Notes under the pieces: model-generated | The model's input: only the letters and a program-made list of their open reading frames with translations | What the model was told of the DNA's origin: nothing | The model's database searches: none | From: CAYSIX01 sp964431205 | GTDB lineage: Bacteria; Planctomycetota; Phycisphaerae; Phycisphaerales; Phycisphaeraceae | Length of the DNA stretch: 9,828 nucleotides | NCBI GenBank assembly: GCA_964431205.1 | Contig: CAYSIX010000164.1 | Location: 1 to 9,828 of the forward strand | Direction: 5' to 3' | Position numbers and translations under genes: made by a program | Shown here: in pieces, positions 1 to 5,657 of the stretch | Layout of the letters: every line of letters begins with the position of its first letter | How positions within the stretch are numbered: the first letter of the stretch is position 1

Positions 1-2
1 AC

Positions 3-788
3 AAGGGCATCTACGACACCGAGTTCGGCTCGACCGCCTACCCCAACAACGACACTCTGGTCACGCACCCCCGGCCGATGTCCTTCCGCCAGCCCGTCAC
101 CGGCACGCCCTTGTGCGCCTTCGGCCACCAGGGCCTGCTCCACGACGAAGACGTGGGCGAGACCGCCACCGGCGGCGCGCTCGTCTACAACCGCGCCCGC
201 ATGCTGCACCCGGGGCTGGGGCGGTTCGTGCAGAGGGATCCGTTGGAGTACGTGAACTCAGCGAATCTGTACAGCTATTTGAGCGCACGCCCTCTGGTGC
301 TAAACGATCCTATGGGCTGGGCTCATGGCGATGAAGCAGTGCCTCCTCCACGAGGCGGCTGGCCACCTTCCAGCGGTGACGGCTCTGGTGGGCGACCCAG
401 TGTGCCGCCACCGTCAGTACAGCCGCCCGCAGGCGTAATGCCGATCGATCCTCCATTAGACACGGGAGAGTCTTGTGAAAATGGAGGTGGCATAGTCCGG
501 CGCCAGGTTCCCTCAGGTGGTTCCGCCCAATCTAGAAGAATACTACGTCGTTACACGGATGGATGCCGCTGTTATCCCGGCGTGCCAGGTCGGCGAAACT
601 GCGTCGAGTTTGAGATCACGACGTATAATCCAGGAACGGTGTTCCACATGAAGTGTATTAATGGTACGCTGCATGTTATTCGCGCGATCGATTGGCAGGG
701 CCAACCCGATCGCCGAACCGACACGAGATGCGATGATTGCAGGCCATACGGACCCGGTGGAATGCCTCCAGGTAACGCCATTACGTGA
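3..788 (+). CDS. C-terminal part of an RHS-repeat protein with a variable Cys-rich tip (5' end outside window)
   Basis: The frame is open to the left edge, so only the last 261 residues are visible. Residues about 62-105 match the RHS-repeat-associated core: YNRARMLHPGLGRFVQRDP, then NLYSYLSARPLVLNDPMG. RHS proteins are large surface or secreted proteins whose shell encloses a C-terminal toxin or effector that changes after the core. Here the sequence after the DPxG-like motif (from about base 318) becomes a Pro/Gly-rich linker and then a domain of about 110 residues with seven cysteines (ESC, GCRC, NC, KC, RCDDC). I do not recognise this domain. The DNA also becomes AT-richer: 46 of 60 bases are G/C at 121-180 against 34 of 60 at 421-480. 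That fits an exchanged tip. No catalytic toxin motif is visible, so a toxin role is inferred from architecture only. A membrane-protein gene follows after 86 bases. Confidence 0.85.
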   Translation, partial: KGIYDTEFGSTAYPNNDTLVTHPRPMSFRQPVTGTPLCAFGHQGLLHDEDVGETATGGALVYNRARMLHPGLGRFVQRDPLEYVNSANLYSYLSARPLVLNDPMGWAHGDEAVPPPRGGWPPSSGDGSGGRPSVPPPSVQPPAGVMPIDPPLDTGESCENGGGIVRRQVPSGGSAQSRRILRRYTDGCRCYPGVPGRRNCVEFEITTYNPGTVFHMKCINGTLHVIRAIDWQGQPDRRTDTRCDDCRPYGPGGMPPGNAIT

Positions 789-874
789 TGTTGGTTTTAA
801 CTGGATGCGCATGAAAATCTCGCCAACGGCCGGCCGGCTGCATTCATTGCAGAGTTCGCGTCAGGCTAGAGCTC

Positions 875-1879
875 ATGAATCCGAGTGAAGGCGCTAACGA
901 TCGACGATATCGGGGAACTGAAACATTGTCAGCGTCAACGGATAATTGTGGAGTCGGCGCACGCGTAACTGATGGGCCACTTTTGGGTCGTAGGCTTTTC
1001 CGTTCGAGAGGGACTTTTCTCATCTGTTCGTTCGCGCTATTGGCGTCTTGGTGCTATTGGACTCTATGCCCACTGACGCTCGACACTCTGTGGGACATGG
1101 ACCTCACTCCATACCCCAAAGCCGGTCTCTTGGGTGTTCTTGGGTTTGTACCAAACATCCGCTTCTGGTCGGGTTACCTTTCGGGTTGGATTGTTGTAAG
1201 TACGATAGGGTTCTTGTCATCCGCGGCATTCGTCGCGGTAAGTGTTTCGAGCAACTCATCTGCGCGAGGACTATTGCAGCAAAGAATTCAGAACGTAGCA
1301 GTCGCACCATGGTGCGCCGCTCTCGTCATGTCCGCTGTCTTGCTGGTGACCGATACGATTGTGGACGAGGATGTTGAACTCTGGTTAAGGATGATCTATC
1401 GAGATGCAATAGCGGGATCAACCGGTCATGGCGGACCGTTGCAGGGGGTACTTGTGTCATCTCCAGTTGATGCCCGTACCACTTTGGTCGTGGGAACCTT
1501 TTTCGTTGTCACGTTTTTTGTAGGGAGTATGGTGGCACGATTCGGAGGCCACCTGGGTCGATTCAACTTTGGTCTTGTGGCAAGTAGCGTTATAACAGGA
1601 CTAGGAGTCGGCCTTACCTTTTCTGGTATTGTACTGCTGTGGTTCGAGTATAGCGCTGGAAAAGCAAATTTGGGCTACTGGTATGATATGTCCTATACAG
1701 CTTTCATGCTTGCTTGGCTTACCGCAACTTGGGGGATAGCGACCTCAACCGTGCTCCTCTACTTTAGACGTTCCGTGTGGAAACGCCTCGTCGTTGCAGA
1801 GTGCTTCGAATGTGGATATGACACGAGCATGAGTAACACGCGATGTTGTCCGGAATGCGGAGCTTCACTGGAATGGTGA
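875..1879 (+). CDS. Six-helix membrane protein with C-terminal zinc ribbon, possible RHS immunity or cargo protein
   Basis: This is a 334-residue protein of unknown function. A polar N-terminus of about 45 residues precedes hydrophobic segments near 47-66, 102-124, 141-163, 203-222, 232-256 and 275-297, which predicts about six membrane helices. The C-terminus is a small zinc ribbon, C310-x2-C313 (followed by GYD) and C325-x2-C328 (CPECG). That style of tail is frequent in planctomycete membrane proteins. The ATG at 875 has no clear Shine-Dalgarno site and no better in-frame start is evident. The gene is AT-richer than its surroundings: 27 of 60 bases are G/C at 1621-1680, against 42 of 60 at 3901-3960. 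It lies directly after an RHS tip and before an RHS fragment, the place where immunity genes usually sit. A role in protecting against the tip is inference; it may be unrelated cargo. Confidence 0.75.
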   Translation: MNPSEGANDRRYRGTETLSASTDNCGVGARVTDGPLLGRRLFRSRGTFLICSFALLASWCYWTLCPLTLDTLWDMDLTPYPKAGLLGVLGFVPNIRFWSGYLSGWIVVSTIGFLSSAAFVAVSVSSNSSARGLLQQRIQNVAVAPWCAALVMSAVLLVTDTIVDEDVELWLRMIYRDAIAGSTGHGGPLQGVLVSSPVDARTTLVVGTFFVVTFFVGSMVARFGGHLGRFNFGLVASSVITGLGVGLTFSGIVLLWFEYSAGKANLGYWYDMSYTAFMLAWLTATWGIATSTVLLYFRRSVWKRLVVAECFECGYDTSMSNTRCCPECGASLEW

Positions 1880-1883
1880 AGGA

Positions 1884-2333
1884 TTGGCCATCAAGTGTTT
1901 CCGCCGCAGTCTAGACGGCCTGGGACGCCGGATCACCCGCACCGTCAAAAACTCCGCCGATCTGGACCGCACCGACCACTACTACTACAATCAGCAGTCC
2001 ATCGTGGAGATCCGCAACGGCTCGGACAAGGCGATCCAGCAACTGGTCTGGGGCCTGGGCTACATCGACGAGCTCGTCCAGGTCAGCCACAACCTCGCCC
2101 CGACCCTGAGCCACAACAACTGCACCCGGCACTTCTACGCCATGCAGGACGCCACCCCGGGCCCCCGATCGCCGTCTTTTGCGATCGGGAGAGCCGAAAA
2201 CGTCATGGGCCTCGTCGAAGAGTCCGGCCGGCTGGTCGAACGCTACGAGTACACGCCCTACGGCCGCCGGCAGGTCTTTGCCCAGCCCTGGTACCGCGCC
2301 GACTTCGACCGCGACGGCGACGGCAGGAGATGA
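1884..2333 (+). pseudogene. Broken RHS-repeat fragment, truncated in a dockerin-like calcium loop
   Basis: The 149-residue frame reads as the last YD-repeat part of a planctomycete RHS protein: SLDGLGRRITRTVKNS, HYYYNQQSIVEIRNGSD, VWGLGYIDELVQ, then GLVEESGRLVERYEYTPYGR. It stops at DFDRDGDG, the start of a DxDxDG calcium-binding (dockerin or EF-hand type) loop, with TGA at 2331. The RHS core motif (GRFxxxDP) and a tip are missing. The only nearby start is TTG at 1884, four bases after the stop of the membrane-protein gene, and the frame is open further upstream, so the start is a junction rather than a true gene start. GC content returns to the high background here (39 of 60 at 1921-1980). 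It could be expressed by coupling, but a remnant left by recombination or cassette duplication is more likely. It also carries an in-frame palindromic insert. Confidence 0.75.
2164..2189. repeat. Perfect 9-bp inverted repeat with 8-base loop inside the RHS fragment
   Basis: CCCGATCGC and GCGATCGGG pair perfectly around the loop CGTCTTTT. The element is in frame. The fragment residues 91-104 that it helps encode (TPGPRSPSFAIGRA) sit where RHS proteins normally run straight from a QDA motif into N-V-x-G-L-V, so this looks like a small palindromic insertion of roughly 12-14 codons. It could instead have worked as a hairpin in RNA. Repeat-family membership cannot be judged from one copy. Confidence 0.6.
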
Positions 2334-2598
2334 ACAGGCGATGGTTGTGTGTTGTCTCGGCGGGACGGGTGTGAGGTCTGGCGTGGGGCCGAGTCGCGCC
2401 CGCGTCGCGGACGACGCGGCTTGAAAGGGCACGGGATGCGACCGGGGGGCGCGATGCGCGGTCGTCGACCGCGACGGCGTTTTCAGGCCGGGTGTGCGCG
2501 GGATCGGCGGGGGGTGATGAAAGGGGCCACGCGGCGGAGGGCGCCGTGAGAGGCGAGGGCCTCAGCGCGGCGCGGCTCCGCCGGTGGCGGTGGTCGGA
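2334..2598. other. GC-rich gap with two hairpins, no convincing gene
   Basis: Short open frames here have the Arg/Gly/Ala-rich composition of random GC-rich DNA and no good starts. Two hairpins can be read directly. One is at 2400-2419 (8-bp stem CCGCGTCG/CGACGCGG, loop CGGA). The other is at 2457-2473 (7-bp stem CGCGGTC/GACCGCG, loop GTC). Neither is followed by a T-run. They may mark transcript ends for the RHS fragment, or for the lipoprotein gene read from the other side. Confidence 0.5.
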
Positions 2599-2793
2599 TC
2601 AGTTCTGCATCTCGTCGGCGGCGTCCTCGAGGGCGTCACCGGCCTCCTCGGCGCCTTCCTCGACGGCCTCGCCGGCCTCCTCGGCGGCCTCCTCGGTCTC
2701 GCTCTGGCGCTCGCAGCCGGTCAGGCCGACGGGCGCGCCGACGAGCAATCCCAGCGAAGCGAGGCTCGTGATCAGGAATCTGCGCGTTGTCAT
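2599..2793 (-). CDS. Small acidic lipoprotein with 11-residue repeats
   Basis: A 64-residue protein with a lipoprotein signal peptide: basic MTTRRF, a hydrophobic stretch to about residue 24, and lipobox LTGC with the lipidated cysteine at 27. The RR-F-L start also resembles a twin-arginine signal, so Tat export is possible. The mature part of 38 residues is almost all Glu, Ala, Gly and Asp and repeats with an 11-residue period: EEAAEEAGEAV (34-44), EEGAEEAGDAL (45-55), then a partial third copy. This predicts an amphipathic acidic helix anchored in a membrane, resembling entericidin-like small lipoproteins in layout only. The start is well supported: GAAAGG lies 8 bases before the ATG, and a perfect TATAAT lies about 50 bases upstream. 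The gene is alone. The function is unknown; envelope stress or spacing roles are guesses. Confidence 0.75.
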   Translation of the reverse strand: MTTRRFLITSLASLGLLVGAPVGLTGCERQSETEEAAEEAGEAVEEGAEEAGDALEDAADEMQN

Positions 2794-2843
2794 ATCGTGT
2801 CCTTTCGTTCAGGTGCGTGGATACCCCATACGATGAGTATTGG

Positions 2844-2849
2844 ATTATA
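2844..2849 (-). promoter_or_regulatory. Probable -10 element (TATAAT) for the lipoprotein gene
   Basis: The minus strand reads TATAAT exactly, in otherwise GC-rich DNA. It would give a leader of about 43 bases before the lipoprotein ATG. No recognisable TTGACA-like -35 box lies 16-18 bases upstream, so either recognition relies on the -10 or another sigma factor is used. Confidence 0.5.
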
Positions 2850-3132
2850 CCCGATTGCCACGGGAGCGAGGCAGGGCCGGCGAAGGGGAGTGGAGCCGGA
2901 TGCCGATCGGGCGATCTGGGGGCGAGCGCAAGGGCGAGCGCGTCGGGCGGCTTCGACGTTGGCGCGAGCCGAGGAGGGGCGGGGGGTGGCGACCGACCGG
3001 GGTCTCGGTGGCCCGGGCGCGGCGTTCGAGGATGGGTACGGGGCGGGGGTGGTCGGCGTTACAATGTTCGGTGCGGCCGGTGGGAGCCGGCCGGGGGCTG
3101 GCCGGAAGTTGGCCGGGGGGCGTTTGGGTTGA

Positions 3133-3148
3133 GCGTGTCCGGACACGC
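3133..3148. repeat. Perfect 16-bp palindrome, candidate operator
   Basis: GCGTGTCCGGACACGC equals its own reverse complement and lies 40 bases before the start codon at 3189. Continuous dyad symmetry of this length is typical of a dimeric regulator site. It has no spacer loop, so it would make a poor hairpin. The regulator is unknown. Confidence 0.45.
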
Positions 3149-3188
3149 GCGTGGCTCATCGGTTCTCTAATTTGGGGAAGGGGTTGCC

Positions 3189-4415
3189 ATGTCAAGGGGT
3201 CAGGCCAAGGTGGCGGGATGGGTTTTCGTTGTGTTGGCGTGGTCGGTGCACGCGGGTGTTGCGGCGGGGCAGGGCGGCGCGGCGGGGGATGATTCGGGCC
3301 GGGTCGTGATGAAGAAGGTGACGCTGCACGATCCGGGGATGAACGGGATGGAGTCGCACACGGTGCTGGTCCCGGAGGGCTGGCGGGCCGAGGGCGGGGC
3401 GTTCTGGCTGAGCCCGCAGGCGTACATGTACATGCCGAGCCTGGACGCGAAGGTCATCGCGCCGGACGGTCGGATGGTGCACCTGATGGGCAGCGGCCAG
3501 GCGGTGGACTACCAGCCGGCGCCGGGGCTGAACATGGCGCCGCCGCAGCCGGGGTCGATCCAGAACGGGTACCCGGTGATCCCGTTTCCGCGGAGCGAGG
3601 CGGCGTGGGCGCAGTTGATCGGGCAGATCTACGCCGAGGCGCGGCCCGGGGCGCGGAACATTCGCGTGGCCAACCAGCAGATCGAACCGGTGATGACGCG
3701 GGTCTTGCGTCGTCAGCTCGAGCCGACGTGGCGGATGACCCAGCAGATGGTGCAGCAGTCGCGTGCGGGCGGGCTGGACATCCGCGTCGAGATGGACGCG
3801 GCGTTTCTGACGTGGGACGTGACGTACGAGCTGGAGGGACGGGCGTACCGGGAGCTGCTGTGCATGGCGTTGGGTTATTCGACGACGAGCTCGAACGCGG
3901 GTTTCGGGCCGGACGTGCAGACGTTCTGGTGGGTGGAGCCGGCGATGGCGTTCCGCGTGCCCGAGGGGGAATCGATGGAGGAGCACATGCCGCTGTTTCT
4001 GGCGATCGCGAACTCGGCGCAGCCGACGCCGCGGTGGGCGCAGATGAAGGCCGAGCACGCGGCGAACATGCTGCGGGGTCAGCGGCGGATGGCGCAGACG
4101 ATGCTCGAGGAGTCGCGCAAGCGAAGCCGGATCATCTCGGAGACGTACGAGGAGATCGGGCGGATGAGCCGCGAGAGCTACGAGCGGCGCAGCGCGGCGA
4201 TGGACCGCCAGGGCCGCGAGTTCAGCGAGTACATCCGCGGCGTCGAGACGTACCAGAAGCCGGACGGCGAGCAGATCCAGTTGCCGAACACGTACGAGCA
4301 CGCGTACCGCAGCGCCAACGACGAGTACATCCTGACCAACGACCACAACTACGACCCGAACACGGACTCGGCGGTGAACACGCACAACTGGGAGCCGCTG
4401 CGGCCGGTGGAGTGA
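3189..4415 (+). CDS. Secreted coiled-coil protein of unknown function
   Basis: A 408-residue protein starting at ATG 3189, with GGAAGGGG just upstream. It has a signal peptide: basic MSRGQAK, hydrophobic residues 9-20, then an Ala-rich cleavage region around 23-28. Residues about 40-110 look like a beta-rich globular domain (VTLHDPGMNGMESHTVLVPEGW). Residues 133-270 form a mixed domain containing FLTWDVTYELEGRAYRELL and TFWWVEPAMAFRVPEGE. Residues about 284-350 are a long charged helix (QMKAEHAANMLRGQRRMAQ through SRESYERRSAAMDRQG), probably coiled coil. The C-terminus, 363-403, carries a distinctive motif, QLPNTYEHAYRSANDEYILT then NYDPN and NWEPL, which resembles tails I associate with uncharacterised secreted bacterial proteins. 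I do not recognise a named family or catalytic residues. Likely periplasmic. The gene is not in an operon; it converges on the next gene with a 15-base gap. Confidence 0.8.
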   Translation: MSRGQAKVAGWVFVVLAWSVHAGVAAGQGGAAGDDSGRVVMKKVTLHDPGMNGMESHTVLVPEGWRAEGGAFWLSPQAYMYMPSLDAKVIAPDGRMVHLMGSGQAVDYQPAPGLNMAPPQPGSIQNGYPVIPFPRSEAAWAQLIGQIYAEARPGARNIRVANQQIEPVMTRVLRRQLEPTWRMTQQMVQQSRAGGLDIRVEMDAAFLTWDVTYELEGRAYRELLCMALGYSTTSSNAGFGPDVQTFWWVEPAMAFRVPEGESMEEHMPLFLAIANSAQPTPRWAQMKAEHAANMLRGQRRMAQTMLEESRKRSRIISETYEEIGRMSRESYERRSAAMDRQGREFSEYIRGVETYQKPDGEQIQLPNTYEHAYRSANDEYILTNDHNYDPNTDSAVNTHNWEPLRPVE

Positions 4416-4430
4416 GGGGCGTGGGCGGCG

Positions 4431-5270
4431 TCACGCAAGGCGTGCGGCGTCGCGGCAGGCCAGCTCGTCGTGCAGGTTCAGGACGGGTTCGACGTCGGGA
4501 TGCACGGAGGTGTCGCCGAAGGTGGCGACGTGTCGGCACACGCCGAGACCGGTGATGGCGCTTTCGTATTGCTGCGACCACTGGTCGAAGGCGCGGCGTT
4601 TGTCGTCGTCGGTCCACGGGAAGGCGCGAGGGGGGTTGGGCATGCCGCAGCGCCAGGGCTTGGGGGTGAGGCGGGCGCGGAAGCACTCCTGGGTCTTGCA
4701 GAGCTGGACGTAGAGCGAGTCGGACTCGAAGTCGCGGAGCAGGTTCGCGGCGTCGGCTGAGGTGGGGTCGAAGGGGTGGCTGGTGACGAGGCCGCGGTAG
4801 CCGGCGGCGGTCTCGTAGAGGCGGACGCCGAGGCCGTTGCGGCGCGTGGTGTCTTCGACGCGGGCGGGGATGTCATCGACGGGTTCGGTCGTCGGTTTTC
4901 CGAGCACGCGGGCGATCAGGCCGACGCGCGGGAGCGGGGGGCGATCGATGTCGACGAACATGGCGTTGGCGGTGTTGAGCACGACGGCGCCGTAGACGTT
5001 GCGGGTGAGGACGGCGAGGCGGCGGTCGCCGACGCGCAGCTCGTCGAGGACGGGCTCGCGGACGGGCCGGTCGGGGTAGTAGGTGTTGACGGGCGGTGGC
5101 GGTTCGCCACGGCGGATGCGCTCGGCCAGGTCGCGGGCGCGTTGGAGGGCGAGCTGTCGGGCGTCGTCCTCGGAGCGGTCAGACCAGCCGACGCCGACGA
5201 TGTCGCCGTGCTCGTCGGGCGTGCCGTGGAGGTCGCAGCGTGCCCGGGCCCAGTGGCGGTAGACGCGCAT
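4431..5270 (-). CDS. Conserved protein of unknown function with primase/polymerase-like acidic motif
   Basis: A 279-residue soluble protein, with no signal peptide or membrane segment. I chose the ATG at 5270 (MRVYRHWARA...); a TTG at 5297 would add nine residues but lies inside other low-complexity sequence. Neither start has a clear Shine-Dalgarno site. The N-terminal 60 residues contain GVGWSDRSEDDARQLALQRA. The middle has NAMFVDIDRPP (D107 and D109), followed by RLYETAAGYRGLVTSHPFD (H165) and LCKTQECFRARLTPKPWRCG (about 190-209). The order hhDhD then small-x-His is like motifs I and II of archaeo-eukaryotic primase/primpol folds, but I cannot see a convincing third motif, so this is only a hypothesis. 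The C-terminus has CRHVATFGD and LHDELACRD. The GC-rich, Arg/Asp-rich codon use is normal for the window. It converges with the secreted-protein gene, leaving no room for separate terminators. Confidence 0.75.
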   Translation of the reverse strand: MRVYRHWARARCDLHGTPDEHGDIVGVGWSDRSEDDARQLALQRARDLAERIRRGEPPPPVNTYYPDRPVREPVLDELRVGDRRLAVLTRNVYGAVVLNTANAMFVDIDRPPLPRVGLIARVLGKPTTEPVDDIPARVEDTTRRNGLGVRLYETAAGYRGLVTSHPFDPTSADAANLLRDFESDSLYVQLCKTQECFRARLTPKPWRCGMPNPPRAFPWTDDDKRRAFDQWSQQYESAITGLGVCRHVATFGDTSVHPDVEPVLNLHDELACRDAARLA

Positions 5271-5601
5271 GTCGGGAGGATACCATCGCGACGGCAATGC
5301 CGGGGGCGATGCGGAGGATGAGGGGTGTGAGCGAGGCGGGCTCGGGGACGGTGGGCGGGGCCACGCCGGTCCGGCCGGCGGCCAGCGTCGTCGACGCTTT
5401 CGATCGTAGGATGGTCATGGGTCGCGCCTGCGCGTGCGAGGGGCGCGGAGACGGCGCACGGGGTGATGTGGCGCTGTCCGGCGGATGCGCGTCCTGAAAG
5501 GCACCGTTTCCGTGCGGGGCTCCGCGGGACATGATGCGCGTGTGGCGGCGTTCTCTTAGGACTGTTGTTCAGCGGGCGGATTCGTCGCGACGCGCGCATG
5601 A
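5271..5601. other. Gene-free stretch with a possible PEP-CTERM remnant
   Basis: No complete gene is supported. On the minus strand a frame covering about 5268-5352 reads TVPEPASLTPLILRIAPG then IAVAMVSSR: a PEP motif, a hydrophobic stretch, and arginines. The plus-strand bases 5331-5350 match 18 of 20 with the equivalent PEP site of the intact gene at 5658-6287. There is no signal peptide or domain upstream, so if real it is a leftover C-terminus. The rest is GC-rich sequence without a recognisable promoter for the minus-strand gene. Confidence 0.4.
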
Positions 5602-5628
5602 CAGACCCCGGCGCGGGGCCGGGGTCTG
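5602..5628 (-). terminator. Strong hairpin downstream of the PEP-CTERM gene
   Basis: CAGACCCCGGC and GCCGGGGTCTG form a perfect 11-bp stem around the 5-base loop GCGGG, 29 bases beyond the minus-strand stop codon at 5658. There is no T-run after it on either strand, so it is a hairpin-only or bidirectional terminator rather than a textbook intrinsic one. It may also act as a 3' stabiliser. Confidence 0.7.
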
Positions 5629-5657
5629 CAATGGGAACTCAAGATGTCGCGATCGGA

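Larger units (their letters stand above)
2794..3188. other. Divergent intergenic region between lipoprotein and secreted-protein genes
   Basis: No gene is convincing here; the overlapping open frames on both strands are low-complexity GC-driven frames. The left end holds the lipoprotein leader and -10 box. On the plus strand a TACAAT at 3060-3065 is a possible -10 for the gene at 3189, without a clear -35. A perfect 16-base palindrome lies at 3133-3148. GGGGAAGGGG at 3174-3183 is the probable ribosome binding site of the gene at 3189. Confidence 0.45.

Noticed and set aside
1911..2432. 173-residue minus-strand frame opposite the RHS fragment
   Set aside because: The plus strand has recognisable RHS motifs; the minus frame is Val/Ala/Asp-rich antisense sequence.
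2620..2700. Repetitive GGCCTCCTCGGC-like DNA as a tandem or CRISPR-like array
   Set aside because: The periodicity is explained by the 11-residue Glu/Ala repeats of the lipoprotein on the minus strand; there are no spacers.
3129..3171. TTGAGC and TCTAAT as a promoter for the gene at 3189
   Set aside because: The spacing is 31 bases, far too long, and the start site would fall inside the ribosome binding site.
3192..4385. Long minus-strand open frame opposite the secreted-protein gene
   Set aside because: The product is almost entirely Arg, His, Val and Pro, as expected for the antisense of a GC-rich gene; the plus strand has a signal peptide, ordered motifs and a ribosome site.
3605..4555. 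316-residue plus-strand frame overlapping the secreted-protein gene
   Set aside because: It is Arg/Gly/Ala/Asp-rich without domains and runs through the end of one real gene into the antisense of another.
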